A program made the position numbers and the translations under genes. From NCBI GenBank assembly GCA_963702835.1, contig OY969762.1:2976001-3040000 (forward strand): 64,000 nucleotides of DNA, in the 5' to 3' direction. The notes below the pieces were generated by a model. That model was not told the origin of the DNA. It did not search any database and saw only the letters and a list, made by a program, of their open reading frames with translations. Of this stretch, positions 21,025-29,487 are shown piece after piece; position 1 is the stretch's first letter; every line of letters starts with the position of its first letter. Source of the stretch: JAFGAV01 sp041479055 (GTDB taxonomy: Bacteria > Acidobacteriota > Aminicenantia > Aminicenantales > JAFGAV01).

Positions 21025-21110
21025 CCGAAGACACCAACCTCTTGCCCCCTTGATTCCAAGGGGGTGGGGGGGATTAATATTTTTTAAAGCAGATCAAAAG
21101 GTGTCTTCGG
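21025..21110 (+). repeat. Palindromic element, copy C (86 bp)
   Basis: The terminal repeats are CCGAAGACACC and GGTGTCTTCGG, again with a matched change relative to copy A. The inner hairpin is CCCCCTTG with CAAGGGGG, then an AT-rich segment. It has the same orientation as copy A and lies 39 bp from the left inverted repeat of the IS110 element. Confidence 0.8.
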
Positions 21111-21149
21111 CAGCCACCCCTCCCCACGTATCACACGTTTGGAGGTTAT

Positions 21150-21165
21150 ATGATGATGTGATGCA
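21150..21165 (+). repeat. Left inverted repeat of the IS1111-type element
   Basis: ATGATGATGTGATGCA is the exact complement of 22439-22454. Confidence 0.9.
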
Positions 21166-21233
21166 CCTCCTCCGGGTGTCTATTGGTGTGATAGATTACC
21201 CGTGAGAAGAAACCCAAATAAAGGAGGTGCAAC

Positions 21234-22259
21234 ATGTATTATATGGGCGTTGACAATCATAAGCAACGCTCGCATCTGACGATCATGGAAGAAGACGGGG
21301 CCATCGTCAAAGCGGGCTCGGTGTTGAACTACAGGAGCGAGATTCAGGAGTTTCTGCGGGGTTTTGAGACAGAGATGAAGGCTGTGGTGGAGGCGGGGTA
21401 TTCGAGCTACGTCCTGGTTGATATCTTAGAGGACCTGGGGGTGGAGGTGAAGGTCGCCCATCCTCTGGAGGTCAAGGCCATTGCCAAGGCCAAGATCAAG
21501 ACGGATAAGCGGGATTCCCGAATTTTGGCCGACCTGTTGCGGGCCAACCTGATCCCGGAAGCCCACAAGAGGTCTCCCGAGACCCGGAGAGCGCAGAGGG
21601 TTTTGCGGCAGAGGGTCTTTTTCGTTGCGGGCCAGACGCGGGTCAAGAACAGGGTAGGCGCCTTACTAGCCCAGCAACCCGAGGACATCCAGAAAGCGAT
21701 AGGGTTGGAGAAGGAGCTCTTCAGTCAAAAAGGGATAGCTCGACTCAAGGCGGTAGAGATGGCCTCTGTGGACAAGGCGCTTGTGGAGGGGCTGCTGAAG
21801 CTCCACGAAGAGCTTCGGGCGCTGATCAAGACGTCGGACAAGCTGGTGGAGGAGCTGTTCCAAAAAATGGCAGACGCCCAACGGATCTACACTGTGCCGG
21901 GGTTTGGGAAGTTCTTCTCGGTGCTGGTGGCCACCGAGATCGACGATATCCGGCGGTTCGAGTCGGCCGCCAAGCTCCACAGCTACGCCGGCGTGATTCC
22001 TTCCACACACAGCTCGGGGATGAGAAGTTATCAAGGGAAGATGACCCGGGAGGGGAACCGCTGGTTGAGGTGGGCGGCGGTGGAAGCGGTCTGGCCGGCC
22101 ATCAGGCATGATCGCGGGCTTCAGCTCTTCTATCAGAAGTATGCCTCTAGGAAGAAACCCAATGTCGCCAAAGTGGCTACGGCCAGGCGGCTGCTGACAA
22201 TCATTTACACGATCCTTAAAGAGGGCCGCAACTATGTGCCCTTTCATAAAAACGAATAG
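21234..22259 (+). CDS. IS110-family (IS1111 group) transposase
   Basis: The 341-aa recombinase has an N-terminal RuvC-like DEDD domain: GVDNHKQ (Asp7), VVEAGYS, and KTDKRDSRILADLL with the later acidic residues. The C-terminal Transposase_20 domain carries VPGFGKFFSVLVATEI, LHSYAGVIPSTHSSG (probable nucleophilic Ser) and REGNRWLRWAAVEA. Family members move by RNA-guided recombination through a circular intermediate. AAGGAGG is 8 bp before the ATG. The frame is intact, so the element may be active. Confidence 0.95.
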   Translation: MYYMGVDNHKQRSHLTIMEEDGAIVKAGSVLNYRSEIQEFLRGFETEMKAVVEAGYSSYVLVDILEDLGVEVKVAHPLEVKAIAKAKIKTDKRDSRILADLLRANLIPEAHKRSPETRRAQRVLRQRVFFVAGQTRVKNRVGALLAQQPEDIQKAIGLEKELFSQKGIARLKAVEMASVDKALVEGLLKLHEELRALIKTSDKLVEELFQKMADAQRIYTVPGFGKFFSVLVATEIDDIRRFESAAKLHSYAGVIPSTHSSGMRSYQGKMTREGNRWLRWAAVEAVWPAIRHDRGLQLFYQKYASRKKPNVAKVATARRLLTIIYTILKEGRNYVPFHKNE

Positions 22260-22438
22260 GAATGAAAAAATCCGGCTGCCTTCGGATAGCATCTAACGGG
22301 CCTGCGGGCTGCGTTCCCTTTTGGAGGTTAAGGAGCCGGAACCTGACATAACAGTGTGTGCGTCATGGCACGAATAGAAGATTGGTTGCCAAACCGATGA
22401 TAATAAAGAGGAACAATAAGATGGGCTAAAATATTGCT
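22260..22438 (+). ncRNA. Candidate guide (bridge/seek) RNA region of the IS1111-type element
   Basis: The 180-bp non-coding right part can fold. CCGGCT (about 22271) pairs with AGCCGG (about 22333), enclosing AACG...CGTT with an inner GGCC/GGGCT helix. A further TGTGC/GCACG hairpin lies around 22352-22372. In the IS1111 group the guide RNA is encoded downstream of the transposase, matching this position. The RNA boundaries are not visible from the sequence. Confidence 0.45.
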
Positions 22439-22454
22439 TGCATCACATCATCAT
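22439..22454 (+). repeat. Right inverted repeat of the IS1111-type element
   Basis: TGCATCACATCATCAT is the exact complement of 21150-21165. The stop codon of the neighbouring peptidase gene starts 9 bp further on. Confidence 0.9.
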
Positions 22455-22462
22455 AGAAGATG

Positions 22463-23647
22463 CTATCGTATAAAAAGGAGTTCTTTTTGCGGCGTGGACA
22501 GCCACTCCGCGCCGTCCTTGCTCACGACGACCATTTCCTCGATGGTGACGACGCCGCGGCCCGGAACGGTCAAGCGCGGCTCGATAGTAAAGACCATGCC
22601 TTCCTCCAGGCGCTGGAACGGTTTCTGAGCGTACTTTTCCCAGGGGGGGCCCAAGAGGGCGGTTCCGTCGTGCGGGAACCTGCCGACTTGATGGCCCAGG
22701 GCATGAGGGAATTCATCGTATCCGGCAGCCTTGAGGATTTGCCGCGCCAGGGCGTCGATTTCGAGACCCTGCCGGCCGGGCTTCATGGCCCGCTTGGCGG
22801 AATCAACGGCCAGGACAATGGTCTCGAACCCTTTTTTCACTTCGGCCGGAGCCTCCTTCTCTTTTTGGCCGAGAATGTAAAAAGTTCGCTGCAGGTCCGA
22901 GCAGTAGGCCTTCACCTTTAGGCCGAAGTCCATGTTGAGGACGTGTCCCCGCTCGACCCTGCGGTCCGTGGGCGCATAATGAGCGGCCGCCGTATCCGGC
23001 CCGCTGAAGACAGCCGGGCAGGTTGATTGGCCCCAAGCCAAGTCGAGGTTTTGCTTTTTCACCCGGTTGAGCATATAAGCCGCAATTTCTTTCTCGGTTT
23101 GGCCGGGCCTGATGAAGCCGCCGACTTCGGCAAATATTTCTTCGGTCTTGAGGATGGCTTCTCTGAGGCGGGCAACCTCCGCCGCCGTTTTCCGTTCCCT
23201 CAGGGCCGAGACGATTTTTTCGGCCGATACCAGCCGGCCGGCCATTCCGATTTCAGACAGAGCTTCCTGGAGGGTCAAGTATAGGCCGTGGGTCAAGCCG
23301 TCGCAGATCTCGCTGCCTTTTGAATAATTGATGCCGATTTTTCCCGGGCCCAGGCTTTTCAAGGTATCCAGGAGCGGTTCTTTGAACCCGGTCACGAACC
23401 CGATGACCTCATCATAGGCCCCGGTTTCCTCAACCGTTTTCTGGTCGTAGCGCCCCACAATTGCTGTGGCCCGCCCATCAGCGCTGATGATGAACAAAGA
23501 GTGCCAGGTGACATCGCCGGGGGCCAGATAGGCCAGGGTCGGGTCGCCGTTCATTTGGCTTTCCCGGGTGAAGGTGATCCAACAGTCGATGTCGAATTCC
23601 TTGAGCAGAGAGACGGCCTGTTTGACTTTTTCCTGGATGAGCGTCAT
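22463..23647 (-). CDS. M24-family aminopeptidase (Xaa-Pro type)
   Basis: This 394-aa metallopeptidase is predicted to be cytoplasmic and to release residues N-terminal to proline. The creatinase-like N-terminal domain (about 1-140) is followed by the pita-bread catalytic domain. Its metal ligands are all visible: the first Asp in LNMDFGLK, the second in YCSDLQRTF, His in HALGHQVGRFPHDG, and Glu in FTIEPRLT and IEEMVVV. I chose the ATG at 23647 because AAGGAG sits 7 bp upstream. It begins 24 bp after the peptide-transporter gene on the same strand, so imported peptides are probably its substrates. An IS lies directly behind its stop codon. Confidence 0.88.
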   Translation of the reverse strand: MTLIQEKVKQAVSLLKEFDIDCWITFTRESQMNGDPTLAYLAPGDVTWHSLFIISADGRATAIVGRYDQKTVEETGAYDEVIGFVTGFKEPLLDTLKSLGPGKIGINYSKGSEICDGLTHGLYLTLQEALSEIGMAGRLVSAEKIVSALRERKTAAEVARLREAILKTEEIFAEVGGFIRPGQTEKEIAAYMLNRVKKQNLDLAWGQSTCPAVFSGPDTAAAHYAPTDRRVERGHVLNMDFGLKVKAYCSDLQRTFYILGQKEKEAPAEVKKGFETIVLAVDSAKRAMKPGRQGLEIDALARQILKAAGYDEFPHALGHQVGRFPHDGTALLGPPWEKYAQKPFQRLEEGMVFTIEPRLTVPGRGVVTIEEMVVVSKDGAEWLSTPQKELLFIR

Positions 23648-23670
23648 GGGGGGCTCCTTGAAAATCCTCA

Positions 23671-24954
23671 TTACGAAAATCTCTTCAGCCACTTCAGAAA
23701 AATGAAAACCAGGGAGGCCGAAACGGCCAACAAGGCCGTCAGCAGGAGGAAGTATTCATGGTGGGCGAATTGGCTGTAATATTTGCCCAGCACCCCCGAG
23801 CCGTAGCTCCCCACCGCCGTGGCCGCATACCAGCCCCCCATCATCAGCCCCTGCCGGCGGGGCGGCGCGACTTTGGAAACAAAGGACTGTCCCATGGGCG
23901 AGATCAGGATCTCGGCGATGGTGACCAGGAAATAGGTGGAGATGAGCCAGGACGGCGACATGATGTTCAGGTTCTTGTTGCCGCCGGCCAGGGAAGCCCC
24001 AACCATAACGATCATCGAGCCGCTCATGAAAAGTATCCCCCAGAATATTTTGGCCGGGGTCGACGGCTCCAGGCCGCGCCGGTTCAGGAAACTGAACAGC
24101 CACAGGAGCAGGGGAGTCAGGGCCAGAATGAAGAACGGCTCGAAAAACTGGTAAGTTTCCGGCCGGAGCAAATTGATAACCTTCGTCGAGCGCGCGGCGA
24201 AGAGGGTCAGGGCAAAGCCGTTTTGATAGAAAGCGAGCCAGAAAAAAATCACGATGAGGAAGAGGGTGAGGAGGGCCATGATTCTCTGCTGCACTTCCCC
24301 GGCGCTTAGGGCGGGCTTTTCGGCCGCGGAGTCCCGGGGGGCGTCCCGGCCGGCGGAGGGCTTCTGACCCGCCCCGGCCAGATGTTTCCGGCCTGATTGA
24401 AAAATGATAATGGCCAAGACCAGGCCGCCGGCACAGATCCAGAATGATATGTTATAGCTGTGGAGAACGGTGCTGACGAAGGTGGCCAGGAGCGGCGCGA
24501 TCATGGCCCCGACGTTGACGCCCATGTAGAAAATATTGAACCCGGCGTCCTGGAGATGGGGCTTGTCGGCATAAAGACTTCCGACCAGGACGGATTGATT
24601 GACCTTGAAGATTCCCGTGCCCAAGGCCACCAGGACCAGCCCCAGGCCGAAGGTGGTTATTTGAGACGCCGAAGACAGGGCCAGCCCGGCATAGCCCAGG
24701 ACCATGAGGACGGCGCCGATTCGGATGGTGGCCAGCCGGCCGAGGACATGGTCGCCCAGCCAGCCGCCCAGCAACGGCACGAAATAGCAAAGGCCCAGAA
24801 AAACGCCGTAAACATCGCCTTTTTTCGAATCGGGCCAGCCCAGGACCTTGTCCATGTAGAGGACCAGGATGGCCATGAGCGTGTAAAAGCCGACCCGCTC
24901 CCACATTTCAGTGAAAAAAATAAAGGCGAGTCCTTGGGGATGTTTTTTCAACAC
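23671..24954 (-). CDS. POT/PTR2-family proton-coupled peptide transporter
   Basis: The 427-aa, roughly 12-14-helix inner-membrane protein imports di- and tripeptides with protons. It carries the family signature FIFFTEMWERVGFY near the N-terminus (the ExxER proton-coupling motif), GGWLGDHVLGR (motif after helix 2), and FNIFYMGVNVGAMIAPLLA. A hydrophilic insert with AGRDAPRDSAAEKPALSAGE joins the two halves. The start is GTG at 24954 or TTG at 24951; the AAAGG spacing favours TTG. Upstream, TTGAAA and TATAGG at 16-bp spacing could be its promoter. Confidence 0.9.
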   Translation of the reverse strand: MLKKHPQGLAFIFFTEMWERVGFYTLMAILVLYMDKVLGWPDSKKGDVYGVFLGLCYFVPLLGGWLGDHVLGRLATIRIGAVLMVLGYAGLALSSASQITTFGLGLVLVALGTGIFKVNQSVLVGSLYADKPHLQDAGFNIFYMGVNVGAMIAPLLATFVSTVLHSYNISFWICAGGLVLAIIIFQSGRKHLAGAGQKPSAGRDAPRDSAAEKPALSAGEVQQRIMALLTLFLIVIFFWLAFYQNGFALTLFAARSTKVINLLRPETYQFFEPFFILALTPLLLWLFSFLNRRGLEPSTPAKIFWGILFMSGSMIVMVGASLAGGNKNLNIMSPSWLISTYFLVTIAEILISPMGQSFVSKVAPPRRQGLMMGGWYAATAVGSYGSGVLGKYYSQFAHHEYFLLLTALLAVSASLVFIFLKWLKRFS

Positions 24955-25132
24955 GGCCTTTGGTATCCTATAAGAAAAAGCGCGATAATTTCAACATAAT
25001 AAGAGAAAAGCGAGTCCTGGGGAAGGGGTCGTTTTTGTCCATAAATTCATTTTTTTGAACAATATTCAATATATTGGATAAACTGGATTGAAGTATAAAT
25101 TTTAATTCATTGATTAAAATAAGATTAACAAG

Positions 25133-25148
25133 TGGCATGTTTTTTGCA
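25133..25148 (+). promoter_or_regulatory. Sigma-54-type (-24/-12) promoter
   Basis: TGGCATG-TTTT-TTGCA matches the RpoN consensus TGGCACG-N4-TTGCA, with GG (25134-25135) and GC (25146-25147) exactly 10 bp apart. Transcription would begin near 25159, leaving about 205 nt of leader before the TonB-dependent receptor. The upstream AT-rich stretch could hold an activator site. Confidence 0.6.
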
Positions 25149-25158
25149 TTAAATCCCT

Positions 25159-25364
25159 ATAAAACGTATAAAAAAAATTTAAAGGAGGTGAGAATCGCTG
25201 AAAAAACTTTTATACCATTATAGCGGGAGTGAGCAACTATTTGTTTCACTCCCGGGGTTAAGGGCTTTTCGCTCAGCAGACAATAATCAAAGTGAGCGGG
25301 GAGACCTTAGAATAAAGTCAGCTCTACAAGCAGAGCACAGGGAAAAAGGAGATTAAGAAAGAAA
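25159..25364 (+). promoter_or_regulatory. Long structured 5' leader of the receptor gene
   Basis: The leader contains an early ribosome-site-like AAAGGAGGTGAG not followed by a long frame. It also has a strong hairpin (GGGAGTGA with TCACTCCC, about 25225-25253) and a small GCTCT/AGAGC hairpin near 25322-25337. The true ribosome site AAAAAGGAGA follows. With the preceding 200 bp it accounts for the gene-free stretch 24955-25364. I cannot assign it to a riboswitch class. Confidence 0.4.
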
Positions 25365-28300
25365 ATGAAACGATTAAAAATTGTTTCCCTCGTTCTCCTC
25401 GGCCTGTTTCTGGCTTGTGGCTTAGCTATCGCTCAGGTGCCGACAGGAAGGATCATCGGGACGGTTGTCGATGATCAGGGAACAGCTCTTCCCGGGGTCT
25501 CCATTGATGCGACCAGCCCCAGGATGATCGGCAAAGCCACATCCATAACAGACACGAAGGGAGTCTATCGACTGTTTGCTCTTCCCCCCGGAACATACAC
25601 CCTCACTTACGCCCTGACCGGGTTTAAAACTTATATCCGGAAAGATATTATGCTCCGGGTTGAAGAGACCATCACGGTCGATGTCACCTTGGTTCCGGGA
25701 GCGTTGGAAGAAGAGGTCACCGTCATCGGCCAGAGCCCTCTGATCGACGTCAAGAGCACGGCCCGGGGCATGACCCTGACCAAAGACCTCTTCTCCCTCC
25801 TGCCCAAAGGCCGGAACTTTGATTCGATAATGACCGCCGTTCCGGGCGTCATGAACGAAGCCTTGAACGCCGGGATGTCGGTCGACGGCGCCTCCGGCGC
25901 TGAAAATATGTTCTATGTCGACGGCACCATGATCAGCAGCGTCAAATATGGAACCCTTGGCGAAAACGTCAGTTTTGACTTTGCCGAAGAGGTCCAGTTC
26001 AAGGCCAGCGGTTACAACGCCGAGTACGGCGGATCGCTGGGCGGCGTGATCAACGTCATCACCCAATCCGGCGGAAACGAGTTCCACGGGAGCCTCCTGG
26101 GCTACTACTACGGAACCAGCCTCCAGACAAAGCAAAGAGACCAGATGGATTTGGACTTCAGCGATACCACCAAGGCCAAGTATTACAGCTACAATGCCTA
26201 CGTCGGCCTAACAACCGACGACACGCTCGAAGCCGGCTTGAACCTGGGCGGCTACATCATTAAAGACAGAGTCTGGTTCTTCGGCTCCTTCCTGCCTCAG
26301 TTTTTCCTGAGAGATAGGACCTTGGACTTTGCCCTGCTGGGCACTGGAACAGCGAAAAACAGTTACACCAGGAATGAAACCTACTGGAACGGTGCCTTTA
26401 AGCTGACCGCTCAGCCGATTTCCAACCTGCGCATGGGTGCCAGCTTCATCAGCAACTTCTACAAGTATAAGGGCGAAAACGCCAGCACGGCCTCGGCCAG
26501 CAGCAGCACCAATTACAACCAGTACGGCTATTCCTTCCCCAACTATTCAGCCAGCGGCTATGCCGACTTGGCCCTGGGCAACAATTTCCTCTTCAGCGTG
26601 CGCGGCGGCTGGTGGATGACCGACCAGAATAATATGCTCGCTCCCGTGGCCACGACTCCCTATTACGCTTTCCGGGCCGAGCAGCCCTACTCCTACGCCT
26701 ACACAAGCGCCGCACCCTGGCAAGCATTGATGGGGTCACTCTATCACAATGCAGGCTGGCAGAACTTCCCCAGAGCCAGTGTCCTGAAGAACGTCCAACA
26801 GATCCGAAACAGGGCTAGCGCTGGCGCCGATGCCAACTACTTCTTCGACCTGGGCGGCGAGCATTCGGTGAAAGCCGGTGTGGTCTGGACCCGCCAGGTC
26901 GAGAATGTGGACAACTCCGGTAAACAGTACGTTGTCTATCTGGGCTGGAATATGCCTTTTGAGGCCTACGGCGTGAACTACGGCCAGGGCACCTACGGCT
27001 GGTACGGCGTCCGTGGAAACAATGATTCCGGCCCCTATGGTGATTTTTACGACGTCCACAGTGACCGCTGGGCCATCTTCCTGCAGGACAGCTGGACGAT
27101 CGGCAACAAGCTGACCATCAACTACGGCGTCAGGGCCGAATCGGAGTTCCTCCCCGGCTACAGCCAGGATCCTATTTATGCCGGGATGAAGGCCTTTGAT
27201 TTCCCCTTTAGCAAGAAAATCTCGCCCCGCTTCGGCGCCATCTATGACGTCTTCGGCGACTCGTCCCTGAAGATCTACGGCAGTTTCGGCATTTTCCAGG
27301 ATGTCATGAAGATGGACGTGGGCGCCAACGCTTTCGGCGGCTTCAAATGGAAGAGCGCCTATTACACCCTGGACGACTGGGACTACACCAAGATCGGGGC
27401 CAACGGCGTCTTCCCCGGCACGCTCCTGGCGGTTCTGGACTTCCGGGCCCCGTCCTTTGACGCCGTCGACCCGGACATAAAGCCCATGACCCAAAGGGAA
27501 ATCTCCTTCGGCGCGGAAAAGCAGCTCATGGAAAACCTGTCCCTCTCCCTGCGGGTTGTCAACAAGGACCTTCTCTATGCTATCGACGACAGCGCTGTCG
27601 TACTGCCCGGCGTGGGTGAATTTTACTACTACACAAACCCCGGTAGCGATTTTCTGAACAAGAGGTACGACGAAAGCAAGGCGGCCGGACTCATGGATCC
27701 CGGCACCCCCTACTGTCCTAAGGCAAAACGGCTCTACTGGGCCGTCAACGTCGCCGTCGACAAGCGGTTCAGCAACAACTGGCTGGGCGGCTTCAACTAC
27801 ACCTGGAGCCGGCTGACGGGCAACTACGGCGGCCTGGCCAGCGCCGACGAGGCGGGCCGGAATAACCCCAACGGCGAGCGGTATTTTGACCTGTGGTACC
27901 TGGAGCGCGACAAGAGCCTCAAACCCATTGACGGTGTTCAGCCCACTGACAGGACCCATGTTTTCAAGCTCTACGGAAGCTATGTCTTCGACTTCGGCTT
28001 GACCGTGGGCGCCATCTTTAACGCCATGAGCGGAACGCCGGTGACCGAGGAGTGGAACGTCGATGCTCCCGGCTACTATCCCTATAACCGCGCCAACCTG
28101 GGCCGCACGCCCTTCCTATGGTTTGCCAACCTCTACAGCGAGTACAACATCAAAGCCGGCAAATTCAACATCAACTTCAACGTCAACGTGGACAACCTGT
28201 TCGACGTGAAGACAGCGCAGAGAATCTACCAGATTGAATACAGTTCCAACATCTCTCCGGGAGATGCGGCTCTGGTGGCCAATACTTGGGATGCCACAGG

Positions 28301-28385
28301 CGCCACTGCCGACGCGCGCTACAAGATGCAGTTCAACTACTATCCCCCGCTCTCCGTCCGACTGGGCATGAGGATCGGCTTCTAA
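25365..28385 (+). CDS. TonB-dependent receptor with N-terminal carboxypeptidase-regulatory-like domain (Oar-like)
   Basis: The 1006-aa outer-membrane protein has a signal peptide (ending GLAIAQ). A carboxypeptidase-regulatory-like beta-sandwich follows at about 28-115 (GRIIGTVVDDQGTALPGVSI, LPPGTYTLTYALTGFKTY). Next is a plug domain (IDVKSTARGMTLTKD, SVDGASGAENMFYVDGT, YNAEYGGSLGGVINVITQSG), then a long 22-stranded-type barrel ending in Arg-Ile-Gly-Phe, as outer-membrane barrels do. It would import a substrate or peptide using TonB energy; the ligand is unknown. No dedicated lipoprotein partner is adjacent. A hairpin terminator follows. Confidence 0.92.
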   Translation: MKRLKIVSLVLLGLFLACGLAIAQVPTGRIIGTVVDDQGTALPGVSIDATSPRMIGKATSITDTKGVYRLFALPPGTYTLTYALTGFKTYIRKDIMLRVEETITVDVTLVPGALEEEVTVIGQSPLIDVKSTARGMTLTKDLFSLLPKGRNFDSIMTAVPGVMNEALNAGMSVDGASGAENMFYVDGTMISSVKYGTLGENVSFDFAEEVQFKASGYNAEYGGSLGGVINVITQSGGNEFHGSLLGYYYGTSLQTKQRDQMDLDFSDTTKAKYYSYNAYVGLTTDDTLEAGLNLGGYIIKDRVWFFGSFLPQFFLRDRTLDFALLGTGTAKNSYTRNETYWNGAFKLTAQPISNLRMGASFISNFYKYKGENASTASASSSTNYNQYGYSFPNYSASGYADLALGNNFLFSVRGGWWMTDQNNMLAPVATTPYYAFRAEQPYSYAYTSAAPWQALMGSLYHNAGWQNFPRASVLKNVQQIRNRASAGADANYFFDLGGEHSVKAGVVWTRQVENVDNSGKQYVVYLGWNMPFEAYGVNYGQGTYGWYGVRGNNDSGPYGDFYDVHSDRWAIFLQDSWTIGNKLTINYGVRAESEFLPGYSQDPIYAGMKAFDFPFSKKISPRFGAIYDVFGDSSLKIYGSFGIFQDVMKMDVGANAFGGFKWKSAYYTLDDWDYTKIGANGVFPGTLLAVLDFRAPSFDAVDPDIKPMTQREISFGAEKQLMENLSLSLRVVNKDLLYAIDDSAVVLPGVGEFYYYTNPGSDFLNKRYDESKAAGLMDPGTPYCPKAKRLYWAVNVAVDKRFSNNWLGGFNYTWSRLTGNYGGLASADEAGRNNPNGERYFDLWYLERDKSLKPIDGVQPTDRTHVFKLYGSYVFDFGLTVGAIFNAMSGTPVTEEWNVDAPGYYPYNRANLGRTPFLWFANLYSEYNIKAGKFNINFNVNVDNLFDVKTAQRIYQIEYSSNISPGDAALVANTWDATGATADARYKMQFNYYPPLSVRLGMRIGF

Positions 28386-28419
28386 GCGCAGAGGAAGTTC
28401 AAGCTCAAGCAGAAAAAAA

Positions 28420-28452
28420 GCCCGCTCCGAGAAAATCGGAGCGGGCTTTTTT
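28420..28452 (+). terminator. Bidirectional rho-independent terminator
   Basis: GCCCGCTCCG pairs perfectly with CGGAGCGGGC around a 7-nt loop, with A residues before and T residues after. It separates the receptor gene from the convergent TPR gene and can serve both. Confidence 0.92.
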
Positions 28453-28476
28453 ATTTATGAATTCTAGGCCCGGAAA

Positions 28477-29445
28477 CTATTTCTTGAGCAGCTTGATGAT
28501 TTCTTTAGCGGAAGCTGATCTCGGGGAATCGGGCTCAAGAGACAGAAATTTCTCCAGATTTTCGATGGCTTTGACGTTATCCCCTTTATTTAAATAAACG
28601 TAGCCCAATTTAAGGTAGGGGTCGCTCCAGCCCGGTTTTATCTGGACGGCCAAGCCAAAATAGTGCAGCGCTTCATCGATCTGCTGGTTGGAGAAGTAGA
28701 TTTCCCCGACATTGTAGGCCAGAATCTCATCTTCGGGGGATATTTCCAATGACTGTTCGAAAGCTTTTTTGGCCTGTTCCAAATCCTGCTTTTTGAGGTA
28801 GCAGCTGCCGATCCCGGCCAGAGCTTTGACCGACACAACCTTTCCGGAAGTTTTGTCTTCTTTGGCCTTGCACAGGACCAGGTTGTAATTGTCCATAGCC
28901 TTGTCCAATTCTCCCATGGCCTGGTAGCAGTCGCCGATGCCGAGATAGGCCTGATAGGCCTTGGGCTTTTTTTCAAGGAACTGCTCGGTTAAGGCAATGG
29001 CTGCTGTGTATTTGCCCTCATTGTAAAGGGCGTTGGTCTGGTCCAGAAGCTGGAGAAAGTCTTCGTCTTCATAGACGACTTTCTCGGCTTGCTGAGCCTT
29101 CTTCAGCTTAAAGGTGATTTTTGGATTTTTTTCCAGCTGCCGGACATAGACCTGCTGGCTTTCCGGAATATAGCCTACCGCCGAAGCCATGATGAGCCAA
29201 TCCCCTGTGCCCAGCCCGATGACTCCCCATTCTCCCTTCTTGTCGGCGTCCACTTCCCGTTTATCTTTTTTGTCCGGCAGGAGGGTCATCAGGATTTTAG
29301 CCGAGGGCACGGGCTTTCCCGCCTCGTCGAGCACCACTCCAGCTAACCGCGCCACCCCTCTTCCTGCCTGAGCCGCGGCCGAGGCCGCCAGCCAGAACGA
29401 TAGGAAAGCGAGCAAGATCAATCGGCTTAATGTTTTGAATCTCAT
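28477..29445 (-). CDS. Secreted TPR protein with carboxypeptidase-regulatory-like domain
   Basis: The 322-aa protein has a signal peptide (to about residue 26, ASAAAQ). A carboxypeptidase-regulatory-like domain follows (VARLAGVVLDEAGKPVPSAK, VIGLGTGDWLIMASAVGY). About five tetratricopeptide repeats come next (AYLGIGDCYQAMGELDKAMDNY, AGIGSCYLKKQDLEQAKKAFEQ and so on). TPRs bind partner proteins; nothing suggests an enzyme. It is the third gene on this strand after two GWxTD genes (42-bp gap), so a common periplasmic or outer-membrane complex is plausible. GAGGAGG precedes the ATG. Confidence 0.8.
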   Translation of the reverse strand: MRFKTLSRLILLAFLSFWLAASAAAQAGRGVARLAGVVLDEAGKPVPSAKILMTLLPDKKDKREVDADKKGEWGVIGLGTGDWLIMASAVGYIPESQQVYVRQLEKNPKITFKLKKAQQAEKVVYEDEDFLQLLDQTNALYNEGKYTAAIALTEQFLEKKPKAYQAYLGIGDCYQAMGELDKAMDNYNLVLCKAKEDKTSGKVVSVKALAGIGSCYLKKQDLEQAKKAFEQSLEISPEDEILAYNVGEIYFSNQQIDEALHYFGLAVQIKPGWSDPYLKLGYVYLNKGDNVKAIENLEKFLSLEPDSPRSASAKEIIKLLKK

Positions 29446-29487
29446 TTTGACCTCCTCAGGCCGCGTCCGTCGGCCAAGCCGCTTATT

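Larger units (their letters stand above)
21150..22454 (+). mobile_element. IS110-family element, IS1111 group
   Basis: A single transposase gene is bounded by a perfect 16-bp inverted repeat, ATGATGATGTGATGCA at 21150-21165 and its complement at 22439-22454. Subterminal inverted repeats are typical of the IS1111 group; the true ends should lie a few bases outside them. About 1.3 kb long, it sits between the palindromic elements and the stop codon of the M24 peptidase gene, which begins just 9 bp after the right repeat. Confidence 0.85.
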
